Shown one piece after another: positions 22,601-35,741 of a stretch of 48,876 bases of DNA. Below the pieces are notes generated by a model. It ran no database searches and had not been told where the DNA came from. It saw nothing but the letters and a program-made list of their open reading frames with translations. The translations under genes and the position numbers were made by a program. The stretch covers positions 1 to 48,876 of the forward strand of contig JSYX01000240.1 of the NCBI GenBank assembly GCA_000787465.1, in the 5' to 3' direction. The DNA comes from Thermomucor indicae-seudaticae (taxonomy: Eukaryota; Mucoromycota; Mucoromycetes; Mucorales; Lichtheimiaceae). Within the stretch, counting starts at the first letter, position 1; each line of letters opens with the position of its first letter.

Positions 22601-25600
22601 TTGAGATTTTAAACCAGTTCCCGAAGTCGCTACCGGGTCTAGAGTCGCGACAAGATGTGCAAGACCTGCTTTGGTGGGGTCTGGATAACGTTGTCAGTAC
22701 ACGAGCAGGTGACAGCACTAGTGGCGCCATGATCTTTCGTCTGATATTTACAAAGTACGTCATGGAACTTGGATATGATTTGTACCCCGAGCGAAACGCA
22801 AAGGATGAGAAGCTCAAGTCTGTTGAACTCGCTCCAGGTAATGCAATATGCGAAGAAATTGTTCATGGACTATGTCTCAGCTATAATGTCTTCCTGCAGT
22901 CGTTTTTACTGAAAGGCTCCTGGACCTTCTTACCAAGCAAGTAACAGCTGCCAAAGATAATCTACTGGTTGCTGCTCAACAATACCCAATGCACGGTACA
23001 CTTTTGGCTCTTCAGTAAGGCCGAGAAAGAGATATCGTCCGATACTATGACTTGGCGCTAAACAATAATTATGTTACTAGATACGTGTTCCGAGAACTGC
23101 AATATGATAGCGCTACAGTACAGAAACATCTTTCCGAATGGAGGAAGACTCATCTGCGTGCTTTATCCATGATTCATTCGGTATGCAACGCAGTAACCGA
23201 AGTGCTCTCTAATCCGTCTCCGGAGGGCAATGTGCCAGCCTCTTTCCGTGAAATGGAAGAGACGATCGACAATCTTATAGAAGAGTGTGATGACGAAGAC
23301 GATGCTGAAGAGAGTTCTGGACCAAAGCATCAAGTTATCCTAAGCTGCTGCTGGCGCGCCGTTAAAGAGGCCAGGTAATATTAGAATAAGAATTCAACAT
23401 TTTGCACAGTCTCTGATTTCTGAGCATCTAGCGCACTGATGGAAGTCCTTGTAGCTCGTGCACCTATCAGAAGCGACGAGAAAAACGTAAGCTCTGCTTT
23501 TTTTTTCCGCAAAATGGGATTCAAGTATTGACTAGTTTTCTGTTATAGAGTTTCATATCATTTGCCGATATAGTTGACTGCGGCAAGTTGTTGCGCGTGC
23601 TTTTGACGACTATTAGACATCGAGGAGCCTTTTCTGCTGTCTATCCAGCTTATGTGACATTGAACTCTCGACTACTGGACTCCATGGATCCAGCCATATC
23701 AAAACTTCCAGCGGAATGGCTCGAAGTAAGTTTATCTCACTGAGTTGTATGTCTAATGGTATGCACTAATGTGTTCACATAATCAAGGAAAACTTGGCTA
23801 GCCTTACATCCAGTAACATTTCCATAACACGTCGCAGTGCTGGTCTGCCGCTGTGTATTCTCGCTATCATAAGCAGTGAGAGGTTAAGCAAAAAGACATT
23901 ACTGGACAAGACAATGAAGCGTCTGTTCAAACTTGCTGCAGAAGCACCGCCTGCCGATGCAGATCAGCGTATCGATTTACCTCAGGTGCACGCATTCAAT
24001 ATTCTGCGCACCATTTTCATGGATGCAAAGCTGGCAACGAATGTATTGCCGTATGCTTCCGATGGATTCTCGCTTGCCATTAGTGGATTTTCTTCTTCAA
24101 GGTATGATAGTTGGAAGGTAGCAATTCGAGAAACAGAGAATCCCGCGAGATTGACAAGTAGCGTAGCTGGGCTATCCGAAACTGTGCGGTCATGCTTTTC
24201 TCGACGCTGTTGCAAAGAACATTTGGCACCAAAAAGACAAAGGACGAACACAGTAACGTGAACAAGCTTACTGGACGCGAGTTCTTTACTCGATACCCTC
24301 AACTCCATCCGTATCTCTTAAAGCGGCTAAACGTTGCGGTCGAGCAGCTTTTGACACACGATGCGGTAAGTACGGTCTTGATTTGATGAAAATGCCCCTG
24401 AATCTGACACTCATGAGTAGGCAAGCAGTGTACATCCTGGGCTTTATCCTATATTGACTCTATTGTCTCGTCTGCATCCATCGGTTATGGATGGTGCAGA
24501 TCAAGTGACATCCATGTCTGCCTTTGTCCCTATGGTGCGATCCTGTGCAGTCAGCTCTATCTTCAAGGTATTGCGAGTTTTCGCATATAGTCCGCTGTGC
24601 GTTCGCTGATTGTTCGGTAGACAAGAGAAATGGCGGCTCGTGCCTTGGTGCCTTTGATAGCGTCTTCGGATATCGTTCGCATGGTTTTGGATCTTTTAGC
24701 GTTTCCCAAGAATATCACTCAGAATGAAATCCACGGCCGACTCCTGCAAGTCCAATTTCTACTTCGTGGTCATCTCTATCAACCAAATCTGCGTGAAGTC
24801 TTGTTTGACTTTGTACAGGAAGTCCCGTCAAGCCTAATAAACGTGCTTGAGGTCGGACGCACTGGGCGACTGAGCAACATGTCCTATGCCTTGTGTTTGG
24901 ACATAATTGGCGAATTCTTTTATGAATGCACCTGGATCTCTGCCGACCGTGATCAAGGCGTAGTGCAAGGTAAATAGCATTATACGATGCCTGCTATCTG
25001 TGGATATACTTACCATTCTGTAAAGATCTACTTTCTTTATCCAAGGAGCAACTTCAGTCGTTCCGAACAGCTGTGCTGGAGCAATGTGTGCAGGGACTGT
25101 CCATTGAAAGCATTGACCATCCTGTGATTGGCGGTTATCTTGTGCGGCAAGCAATGGCCAATATTGTTGTCCTGAGCGCACTCAAAGGGTACAAGGACAA
25201 CATGAAACTGACTGATGTTCTGTATTTGTTGGATGACCGAGATTATGAGGTCCGGTTAACAACTATGCAACGGTTGGAAAGCCATATTGGAAACATGGAC
25301 GTTTGCATCATTAAGAAGGAGGATGCAGAGTAAGCAGACTGTGTATATCATGACGGTCACAAAGTTACTGACATGGCTGCTACGTAGTGAGGACGTCTTG
25401 CGTCAGCGCTTGTTGCAGAAAACCTATGAAGGTGAACAAAACTTGAATTGCTTTGTTTTAGCAACCAAGCTATTACTTTCCCTTCAATCGAACGATCTAT
25501 CTGAAATTCTACGCAGCGTGCCGTTTACGTTACAAGAATATTGGAATCGTCTCGTCGGTTATTTTGATGTCAAGTGCTCGCAGTCTGTTATAGAATCGGT

Positions 25601-27019
25601 TTTACCGTTACTCGGAGCATTGACAGCACAGGTAAGGCACGATACAAGCATTTCACGATAATCTTGTTCTCGTAGTGTTGAAAATTTTTATAGATCCTTC
25701 GATCGGGGAGATATGACAGCGACTGGATAAAATCGTGTGTTTCGGTCTGGAGCAGACATGTCGCTAAATACAGCCATAAGGAAACGGTACGTCTGCGCTT
25801 AATGTACTGATAATCAGTCACTAATTTTCAACTAGCCTCTGCAGCTTCGCGAGGCTACCGTTGAATCGCTTCGTTTTATGGCGAAGGCTGTTTTGACCAG
25901 CACCAACACTGAGATCTCAACGACAGCTGTGAGGTTGGCCATGACGCAGTTACTTCAGGTAAGAACTCTGGGAAGAATCGACTGAGAGAAGCAGTAATAA
26001 GAGCTGTGTCGTGCCCATAGGATGATGATATTGATATCCGGAATACGATGGCTACTATCGTTTCAGAAGCACTGGCGCTTGAGGTAAGTATAGCTAAAAT
26101 TTGACGATCATTCAGGCTAACTTTGCGTAATTTATCAGGCACCTGTGTTATCTGAGAGAGCGACAGAACTTGTATATATCAACTTGAGTGAACAATCGAC
26201 TGAACCAGTGCAACTTCAATCTGCGTTGATGGATACGCTTTTAGGCGAAAAGTCGCTACGTAAGTTTCATACAATCGTAATATAAACCAGAAATATGAGC
26301 ACGATACTGAAACCGGTGAACAGAAACTACTTGTGATGAAGAGCTGCATCCCTCCAAGGTTCTTTTTGCAAAGGAAAATCCAAACATTTACAAGGAGGAT
26401 ATTATCGATGTCCAGTGGGCGTTCGTTGTCTTGGATCGCATGCATCTAAAGGGATTATCGAAAATGTCACTATGGGTGGACCGTGGAATTAACGTCATTC
26501 AAGATGTCCTTGTTCTGTGCAGAGTACTCACAAAATTATCGGATACTGTAAGTTGCAAGTAAGGAACAAAACGAGTCGTACTGTGCATTATGTCTGACAT
26601 GATGTTTCGGAAAGTTGATGCGGCGTGGGCCCTTTGGGGTCGCTTCGCGACCAAACTTGTTCTTGGCGGCATATCGATATGTCTTGGCGGCATCGCTTGC
26701 AGTTAACGCATATTGTGACCTTGAACTGGGAAAACGAGAAGAATTACTTCCTTTAATACAAGGTAAGATCATATTTTAAGCATTTAGCGCAGAGACAATT
26801 AGAACTCAAGGAAAATTATTGTCTGCAGAGCTGGACACCGCTATGCGGAGCCTACGGGAAGGCACTGTTCATCCGTTACTTTGGCAGCTGCTTTGTGGAG
26901 ACGCTGGTCTGTCTTATAGGATCTGCCAGTTTCTGCGACGAACAGGGGCATACAGATATAGACAAATGTATCTTCTGTCACCCGATTCGCGCGGGAGCAG
27001 GATACATACAGAGAAATAA
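19638..27019 (+). CDS. TRM732: THADA/Trm732-like HEAT-repeat protein (DUF2428)
   Basis: Partner of methyltransferase Trm7 for 2'-O-methylation of nucleotide 32 in the tRNA anticodon loop, cytosolic. Large gene with about 20 introns of 45-85 bases, roughly 2,000 aa by estimate, close to animal THADA. Helical repeats run throughout, for example 19930-20750, 21150-21600 and 21946-22944. The DUF2428 core lies at about 23330-24200: CCWRAVKEA, then SFADIVDCGKLL, AVYPAYVTLNSRLL and RRSAGLPLCILAI (the family's RRSAGxP motif). It is followed by WAIRNCAVMLFSTLLQRTFG and HPGLYPILTLLSRLHP. The first exon starts at ATG 19638 (MSKAEKARSG) and joins GLRKLGTL after the intron ending at about 19927. The 3' end is less sure: exons after 26400 (KEDIIDVQWAFVVL, REGTVHPLLWQLLCGD) are open but weakly conserved. 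Confidence 0.87.
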
Positions 27020-29498
27020 CGTATAGACTAGTGTTTCTTCTATTGTCTTATGAAATTCATAAACCTATTGGTTTGTTCAACGTATTCAGTTGGCTGTTGC
27101 GCAGAAATGTAAATAGCATATGGCGTGACGAAATATAAGCGAATCTCCTAAAAAAAGTCGGAGTATCAATATTGAAGCTGTCAAAATTCTTTGTCGAACA
27201 CGCTTCCGTCGAATTTTCACAACGAGATACACAGAAGCAATTCATGAAATTTTGCTCAAAAAAGCGCGGCGTAGGCATATCAGTGTTTTTTTTTGCGAAT
27301 TCAGAACAAATATTTTTCACCAGCGTATTTTCCCCGTAGGTGCTGTTGATATGTCTCTGGGATTAAACGTTCCTAGAAATTTTCGATTCAACGGATATCA
27401 TTTATTCTGACTGTCTTTTGAGGATATTCACTTTAGATGGAAGTACGTATTATTATTGCTTTTGCTTATGCCGATAAGTCACTTTACCATGGGAAAGCAC
27501 TTCGTGCATTTGCGAAAATTTGTGATACTCGATTCTTCACAAAGTGCCGAGATAAATACATACGATCCATTGGCTGACATTAAGCAACATGTTCCCTTTA
27601 TGGTTCACTGCATTACAACTTCCAAAAAAAGCTCGCAAATTTTCACAAGTATTTACAAATTCTTCTACACTTTCTCATGGTGCTTATGGGCACAAAATAT
27701 TTGGAGAACATAACCAAGCAGAGATATCTATGCCAACGTATTTTCTGCCTTCCATTTAATCAATTGATAGGAACCGCGAGCATTCTGTCTGGACACGAGC
27801 TGAAACTTCGCATGATCTCGTACGCCTTATCAGCATGGAAAAAACTCATGATTCTGCCATACTCAAGAATAAGAGCCCACTTTTTCTGCTGTTCCTTTTC
27901 AGAAAAGGTCTGAAGGGCGTGGTCAGCAAGGCTGGGTACGTGCGCATAGGAAAAAGTTTAATTCTACAATTGTGAAAGAGGAATTTGAGACGCAAAATTT
28001 TTTATTGATAGAATATATTTTCGTCATGTGTATCTTGTGTCGGAAAAATGCAAAAGTCTCTACAAACGATTAGTAGTGTCTGTTTTCGCTCGAATTTCAA
28101 GCGACCCCGTTCTAGTTGTGGCTTGTCCAGAAAGTGCGACTGGGACCTTCGTTTGCTTGTAATTTTGGCCTGCAATGGAGCTCAGAGTTGCCCTTCATAA
28201 GCATGCAAGGTAAGCTTGAGAAATTTCAATAGTAATAATTCGTCGTGCTTCCGTTAATTCAAATGGGTCCTCTCGACTCATTGAATTATCCTATTGCTTT
28301 AGTGAATTTATCAAGATATTTCTAATAAATTTTTTTGCATACAAAGATAAAATCATGCATCCGCTAAAAACTTGCATTCAGGTGCAAAAATTTTGACAAA
28401 TTAAAACACCGCACCTTGTCTTAATCATGCTGCGCCGGATATTTTTTAGCAAAACGTATAAGTGAAATCTTAATTTTACGACATGGAAAAATGTCTATTT
28501 TCCGTGTATGTAAAAGTGCACTTATGTATACTTACTGACACAGCGAAGCGGTAACCAGTTTTAGCCCGTTTCTGGTCACTTGTCTTTGCTCTTGTTTGCG
28601 CAGGGCAATTGCATGGGGGATGCGCAGACGAACAGACTTTATGCTTCGACGCTGGTGTGAACGCTTTGAAGTAATATTAAGTAAAGCATGTTTTAGTAAC
28701 TGGTATGGATGATAAAATGGCTACAGCCTCGTTTTTCTGTTTGTTTCACTCAAATCTATCTTTTCTTCGATGTCATTGGGCTATTAATAAAGGCGAGTAT
28801 AAATTGAAGGTTACTTACGTAGGCAATGCTTAACTAAAGATGTATAGTATCCATGTTTATTTTGTTTTCGTTTTCTCACAAGTAGACATAAAGCAGTTCT
28901 ACTTGAAGCGCTATACTGAAATAATCAGCAAGAGTCTGTGTACGAAGTTACAAGCAGTTTGCGATGTCATTTGTTGCGTTTCTGCCTTTTGCAAGGCTTT
29001 TGACCAAACGCATTAAGTGCAATTGACATCTGATAAGTTCGGATAGTAATCCGGATACCTGCAATTTTTTTCGTGGAATTCATTCGGTACAAGTGAAAGC
29101 CTCGATTTTGTGTCTGCAACGGCGACGGTATCTTTTGTCAAACATGATGATAAGTCTTCTGCTTTGATGTTCTAATGATCCGGATTCTCATTATTATATT
29201 GTCTCGGCTCTTTGTCTAGGTAGCGCAGCTGACCGCGCGGCCGATCTGCGGGCTTGAGTAGGAGATTTGGGCAATCCTTCTGAACGACCGCAGGAGTTCC
29301 CCTTGCGAGGCATACGGCATCAGTACTGGCAACTGCTTGAGTAGAATTCCTAAAATTTAAGCGGAAAGCCGTAAAAAGAAAAGATCCAAATCCGGTTAAC
29401 TGACCGAGACCATGTTTCTGGACACGTTTGTCCCGTGAAAATTTTGTCTCAAGGGTCTATAAATAGGCATTTTTTTACGATGGGTTCAGCCGCGAATC
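27020..29498. other. AT-rich gene-free stretch
   Basis: About 2.5 kb without a recognisable gene. Composition is AT-rich with recurring gaaaatttt/aaaattttc words. Short open stretches at 27456-27713 and 27677-27913 (+) and 27057-27320 (-) could be remnants of something coding, but I match them to no family. A ctataaataggc TATA-like element at about 29457-29468 lies 30 bases before the SPX-RING ATG. Confidence 0.5.
29457..29468 (+). promoter_or_regulatory. TATA-like box of SPX-RING gene
   Basis: ctataaataggc about 30 bases upstream of the ATG at 29499. Confidence 0.45.
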
Positions 29499-31253
29499 AT
29501 GAAATTTGGGAAGCAACTCGAAAGCGAAGCGGAAAACATTCCGAGTACTTGGCGGCCATATTTGCTACACTACAAGGCGCTCAAGAAACTGATTGCAAAA
29601 GTCGCTATTGAAATTGAGAAAAGAGGCTTGTGTGCATCTTTATTACGAGAAGGCCTTCGTAATCAATCCGGATCAACATCCGAAGGTGGCCCGAGAATAC
29701 GCTATTACTTTACAGGCAAGACAATAAGAGAATTTAACAAGCACAGACAATGAAGGACAGCTTCTAACAGCTAACTAGGAGAACCTCCTAATGTTCGGCC
29801 TTGCATACAGTTTACATATAATCGCAATGAGCTGCGAGTGCACCGTGTTTTACAGCAGCTCATTAACAATCAACGTACAGATGATGACGAGCAAGAGACA
29901 GCCAAGTTAGAATACAACCGCACTGTGAATGACACCGAATTCTTTACCTTGACCTCTAATGGAACCCAACCAGAACAGCGCAGACGGAGACAGAGCGCAG
30001 CTACTATCTTGTGCCGCGAACTTTTGGATCTGACGCTGAATCACCGACAACAAGAAGATCGGATAACCGAGATAAAGGAGGAAGATGAGCTCGAAGACGG
30101 AGAAGAGAATAGCTCGGAAAGTGCGAATCAAATGAGGAGTATTGTGATTGAGCTGGAGTACGATGACGAATTCTTTCATACTCTTATGACTGAATTACAA
30201 CAAGCCGCAGTACTACAAGATATAACTTCACATAAGTTCGAGTATGGTCTCAATGTACTTGAACATCGAATGTCCAGACTGGTATGTATATAAGCAAGTT
30301 TTGGCGTTGCCCGTTACTAAGCATGGTTACTGATAGGCATCTCCAACCCACACGTCGGATATGTATACATGGAGAGCAATCTTTAGTCTTTACATGGACG
30401 CCCAAATCTTTGGCGGAGAATCCGAGGCGGATCGGAGTACACGGTCTGTGAAGAAGTCTAAAGCACAAATGGAATGGTTTCTGGAGCAATTGGACAAGCA
30501 GCATCTGCGATCTCGTATCAAAAGCAGGGAATCACGCGAAGCATTCGAGCAATTTATAGCTCTGAATACGGAGCTGATAACCTTGAGGCATTACCAAGTC
30601 TTGAATCAAATAGCACTTACAAAAATCTTGAAGAAGCATGACAAACGAAGCGGGTTAACGTAAGTAGTTCGATGGTAGCTTAAAACGGGTATGGGGCCAA
30701 CGTAATGCTTATGTAGAATATTGTTATAGGGCGAGCGAAAGCTTTCCGAGCTTTGTTAAAGAGAATTCGCGGTTTTTCAGTTCCAAGCTGGCTAACATTC
30801 TTTGCGCCTCTGTGTTTGCCAAGCTAGTTAAGCTCATACCTCAACCAGACGATTACCGTGAGTGATTAGTTATGATAGATATCAAATGTCGCTTACTCCT
30901 TGTTATTTCTAGTATGTCCCGTGTGTATGGCGGTGGCCTGGCGACCCATTCGGCTTGTCTGTGGCCACGTGTTTTGTGTCCGATGTCTCATCAAGGCCCA
31001 AAGGAGAAAGATGGATAACTGTCCGCTTTGCCGGCATCGAGACGCAGTGAAGGCGGCCACCACTCTTAATTTGGATGTGCCGTTGCAAAACCTTATGAGA
31101 CTGTATTTTCCAAGAGAAGTTAAAGAAAAAAGGAAGGATAATCAGCGAGAGCAAGCAATCGAAGACATCCAAGCTATGACAGGTCGAGTTTACACTCAAG
31201 AACAAATCATGCGAATGAGCCGACGAGATCGCTCTCAATGTCATATCATGTAA
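29499..31253 (+). CDS. SPX-domain RING E3 ubiquitin ligase
   Basis: Predicted 503-aa ubiquitin ligase that senses inositol pyrophosphates (phosphate status) through SPX, comparable to plant NLA and fungal SPX-RING proteins. Exons: 29499-29715, 29779-30281, 30337-30659, 30730-30857, 30913-31253. SPX begins at residue 1 (MKFGKQLESEAENIP, WRPYLLHYKALKKLI with the basic KALKK ligand patch). It ends near FSSKLANILCAS, with acidic low-complexity in between. A C3HC4 RING is complete: C392-x2-C395-x11-C407-x-H409-x2-C412-x2-C415-x11-C427-x2-C430. The protein ends in Cys-His-Ile-Met, a possible CaaX prenylation box. Intron 1 uses a GC donor. Confidence 0.92.
29716..29778 (+). other. GC-AG intron in SPX-RING gene
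   Basis: Donor gcaaga after ACA G, acceptor ctaactag, 63 bases, with two ctaac branch-like motifs. It is needed to join YYFTG to EPPNVRPCIQF; the intron itself contains in-frame stops. Confidence 0.8.
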
Positions 31254-33607
31254 ATAGCACCATCATGCCATGCTTTAATATTTATTTGTACCCGTTTATG
31301 AAAATGTAATGAATAATTGATTTGGCAATTTTACCTTACAAAGTGCAGCATCGTCTGTATTGGCTTTGGAAACCAGGAAGTCTAAAGAAAGCTAATTATA
31401 CGAATGCAAATATCATCGCAAAACAAAGCCTTTTCTGGACTGCGTGCGAACCTCCAAGTCCGTTCAGCATCATGGCTCTTACAGCCACCGCTGTTAATGA
31501 AGCTCATCATGGAAAAAATATCCCTCAAGCCCATTCATGCCTCGCTAAAAGATGTAAATAAAGACTCCCGTGCATTATTGCGCTTTTAAGAAAACCTTAT
31601 TACGTATCTGACAGAGTAACTGACAGATAAACTTCAATAATAATGTCTATACACTGGCTTCTTACTTGGCATCCCAATTTGCTCCTGTCCTTATCCAAAG
31701 CCGAGCCATCCCTGACATCCGGCATGATTTCCATGTTTCGATGCTCATAAACGGACGACACCGCGACGGGAGTCAATATCGCGCGTTTTTATAGCAAAGA
31801 ATAATGTAGTTACCTGATATTCCCGCATACTACGCGGGCAGCGCGCCCATGTAAATAAAACCCAAAGACGACGACGCGACACGTGCGCCGCATGACGAAT
31901 CATCCATCCGTAACAAAGCGGCTCTCGCCACGCTTCTGGGCGTGGCAGAATCAAGAGGCCAGCAATATTGACGGCACGAAGATGTCCAGATAGGTTTGAC
32001 GCCTCGGACACGGAGACAGAAAAGAGCGATCACATATAGAGAGTCTTTAACCGCTGCTGCGATCATGTTGTAGAGATAAAGAGGAAAGAAGGTTTTCTCT
32101 AGGCAAAAATGTCTAATTACCTCGCTGGTTATGCCGCAGACACAATTGCATGCACGACCACTGAAGCGTATCGACCCTGACATGCATCGCGTTTCCCACT
32201 CTTTTGCTCCGCAGCATAGCAACGTCGTCGCATAGCTTGCGACAGTCCCATGGTAAAAGAAGCTACTGCAAGGTTGAAACATTCCAACTTGCTATTAGCT
32301 CGTTTACAGCTAACATACAGATTGCTAAGAATCGAGTCGCAGTTTATGTGCCATGTTACCTGAGGAAAGGCGTCTCGCCTCGTTTTACAAGGGCTCTCAG
32401 GTACGTTGGTGACTTATGGTAATAGATATGACTGAGATGAAAACATGCAGCGTTTAGTTATCCTCAAGAGCAATGGATAGCGACAATTCGGCTGTAGCAG
32501 GTACAAAGGAAAGACTAGATATGCGATAATGCTGGGTAACGTGCATGATCGCTAGAGAAAGAGAAGGACAGAAGATTGTTTTCTATTGAGCGATTCTGGA
32601 TGTACATCTCTCTAGTGGGTTTTATACGCGGAAGTATTGATCTGTTTCCGACTGTTGCAAGATCCACAAAACGGCAGTGCTAGACGAAAGACATGAGGAT
32701 TATCTTCTGCACAACCAGCCCTCTCTCTCTCCCAAGTTCTCACCTGAGCAGTATCACAAAGCATTGCACAACGGCCATGATTCCGACGTAAGAATCTGGA
32801 GGTTCCAGGTCGTGCATCACATATTTTACAACCAAAAGACTCTGTGCATGATGATGTTATTATTGCTTTCCATGCTTTGTCCCTCTTTTCTCCTTTTAGA
32901 CTTACGACAGCACCCGCCACACCCCCAGCTAGTAAAGCAAATCCCTGACGGATGTTTACTGAGCACAAGAAAAGGGCTCTCTGATGAATAGCTATCAGAA
33001 TATATATATACCATGAATAAGAAGATGCGCGCACGCCAGGGTATATCCTCTTCGAAAGAAGAACTTCGTAAGGCCTCTTTGTCTATAAGATTAACACTGC
33101 ATGTGCACGGTCTGTTTAGTTAGCAGCCTGGAGACAGAGCTATCCTCATGACGTGTCAAGTCAAACTTGCATAATCATTCCAAGCGTTGTTACGATCCCA
33201 GGTGCCCAATCTTCGAAACCGATGGCTACTTTTCGGTTATCGTGTACGGCGGTAAAGCTAAGTCCATCCACGAATGCCCACCAGCCAAGAGCAAACTGTA
33301 GTACCAGTACCATTGACTTAGCAATGTCAAACATTAAGACACTATGGAATGTTCCATTCGCTAAATGAATGACAACTTGCCAACATGCCGGCTAGGTAGA
33401 CACCCATCTGCTGCCTTTTGCCGCTTAAACATCGAAAACTCCCGCATATAAAGATGTTGCTATGATTTTCAAAGTTCATAAAGGAAACAAGACCGAGGCA
33501 AGAACAAAAGCAAATCCAAAGGGACAAAATGGCTGACTTTTTTTAATACGCACCATGCACACACCAGCTGACGCACAGCACGGAATCTCTCTTCCTTGAT
33601 TTATTTT
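31254..33607. other. intergenic, no gene recognised
   Basis: About 2.35 kb. The first part is the SPX-RING 3' flank and the end at about 33540-33607 is the RPL35 3' flank. Open frames at 31830-32282 (-), 32612-33034 (-) and 32677-32991 (+) overlap one another and show no domain signature. No RNA gene or repeat was recognised. Confidence 0.45.
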
Positions 33608-34341
33608 TTAAGCCTTGACAGCATACTTGCGGGGAGGGAAGTAGGCCAACTTCTTCTGCTGCTTAACAGTCTTGAGCTTGCGCTCGTAAGGGGTCAAAGC
33701 GCGGCGCATGGCACGGGTCTTCTTGACGCGGAGGTCGAGAGGCACGAACTTCTTCTTCTTGTAAAAGAGACGAAGCTGTTCACGCTGAGTCTGGTTGATG
33801 ACGGTCAGGACACGAGCAACGTTCTTGCGAGCTTCGCCACTATGTGCAAAAGGAGATTCAGCAACGCGCAATGACCACTTGCCAATTGTTTTCTAAAATG
33901 ACTTACATTTGCTGCAACTTGGAGGCAGAACCACCAGCAACCTTCTGCACACGGAGGGCAGCCAGTTCCTGCTTTTGCTCATCGAGGATCTTGAGCAATT
34001 CAGCCTTGTTCTTGTTGCGAAGTTCTTGTGCTTTAAGAGGCGCCTATACAATGAATTACGTAATTCAGCGAACCCGCCTTTTTTCTCGGAAAATGTAAGC
34101 CGTTCATCATCCATCCAATCGTCGTCGTCGTCGTCGTCGTCAACATTCGCGTCGTTTAAGCTAATTGTTGGCATTGTGAGTTCGGAACCGAAAGGTCTCA
34201 GTTGAACGAGAAGGAGAGCGTCCGTTACGCACTGAATTGTTGTCTCATCATGATCGTCGTAAATGGATGGATGGATGGCGGAATGGACGAGTTTGACGTG
34301 GCTAATGGATGGATGATTTCAGGTATCTGCATTCTTACCAT
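33608..34341 (-). CDS. RPL35: 60S ribosomal protein L35 (uL29)
   Basis: Large-subunit ribosomal protein at the peptide exit tunnel rim. Exons 34339-34341, 33907-34043 and 33608-33839 give 123 aa, exactly the usual eukaryotic length. Typical segments: [68 protein letters not shown], and the C-terminus [11 protein letters not shown]. Exon 1 encodes only the initiator Met (ATG|gtaaga), followed by a 295-base intron, a layout common in fungal ribosomal protein genes. The start therefore rests on frame and donor quality rather than on conserved N-terminal residues. Confidence 0.93.
34120..34141. repeat. (CGT)n microsatellite
   Basis: Seven CGT units inside RPL35 intron 1. A second short repeat (atgg units, about 34263-34277) lies nearby in the same intron. 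Confidence 0.85.
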
Positions 34342-35741
34342 TTGGATGTAAGAGGAGGTGCCCATATCTCGGCTGTGGATTCCCGACATCATCGGCTCCC
34401 CCGCCCCTCTGGGTGATACCGTGACTGTCTTTAGAAGCCACCCAGAAATCCCTACCCACACTCTTATTTCCCGTATGGCAAACCCTGGTAAGGCTGTAGC
34501 TGCGAGTTTAGACTTATACAGTTACAAGCATACAACCCTACTCTCTTCGTCCATAAATACTTATGCTCATCTTGCTTACTGCCCAGACGTGTATGGCTAG
34601 GACGCAACCAGCTTCATTTTGCTATTGCAATATGATGTGGTTTCCCGTACATCGTCGAACATGAAGCCTAACTACTCCGACTATTATAGGATTCCGTTGT
34701 TCTATGAAGCGATTATGTTTCCATGCACGCGTCGTGTATAAAATTGATAGATAATAAAGATTTTCTCTTGGTTTCTGATCACTGTTTTGTGTTGATGCCA
34801 TGTTCTGCGGAGTTTCAGAGTCGATGATGGCCTTTGCTTAGAAGCATAAGGGCGAAACTTTGTAATCCACCGCTGAAGGCTTTGATGGACATTTGCCAAA
34901 TCATCCTTGGACTGATGGAATCTAACCTTTTCATAAATGCGAGCTTAAAAATGCGCGCAGAACAAAGTGTTAGTTACACTTATCGGCAAGCCGTGACACT
35001 GAATGTTTCTTTCTGCTAAATTTTCGTTAGCATAGAGGCGCGCAAGTGCCACCAACTTGAGACGCAGACTTTATTTTTACCTTCACAAAATGTAAGATTT
35101 ACTTGACTAGGCGTAAGTTATCGGTAACCTACATATGGACACTGGGGTTTTTGCGTACGCCAAAGCATTCAAATGAGATCGTCGTCAGATAAAGAAGTCG
35201 TGTCGATAAGCGCCCAGACATTCTTGAAGAAACGATTGCGCGTGAAAACTGAGGTTGCGCACGGAACCCCGTTCCCATGGAACGGATCTTTCCGCATCTT
35301 GAAACCTTCAGTGACGAAAAAGCAGAAAGAAAGGATAGACAAAGGGGAAACTTGGTTTAATTATCATAGCGTGTTAAGCCTTATTCTTTTCCTCTTCTTT
35401 TCTTTGGCTTTACAGGGAACTTGAGTTCCTTTCTATTCCTAAGTCAACAATATATTAGATCAATCAAAGCGAGTGATCTCTTCTGCCCATTGCGGGATGA
35501 TGCATTTGTGCCACCTCTACCGGAACATGCTACATCCGACGGGAAATCCAATTTGTGTTAAGGTTTCAGTATGGATGGACTTGCGAACAAAAAGGAATTT
35601 CTGTTCTATCGATACGGTACCGGTCCGCAAAAATTGGGGTCTACAGAGTGTATAAATGCATAAGAAAGTTTGACATAAACAAAGTAAGGCATAAAAGAAT
35701 CATATAGAAGTAGAAGCATAATACTAGTTAGAAAGGTACTT
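34342..35741. other. intergenic, no gene recognised
   Basis: RPL35 promoter side and the 3' flank of the beta-trefoil gene; 1.4 kb. Several frames of 60-83 codons, none with family motifs. Confidence 0.45.

Noticed and set aside
31830..32282. 150-codon Cys/Arg/Ser-rich minus-strand frame
   Set aside because: Composition and overlapping frames suggest chance openness; no motif, no plausible neighbouring exons.
34045..34338. Possible C/D-box snoRNA inside RPL35 intron 1 (atgatga at 34251-34245 with ctga at 34201-34198 on the minus strand)
   Set aside because: The boxes are only about 45 bases apart and no terminal stem pairs the flanks; the motif pair is expected by chance in 295 bases. A covariance-model search and nucleolar small-RNA reads would decide it.
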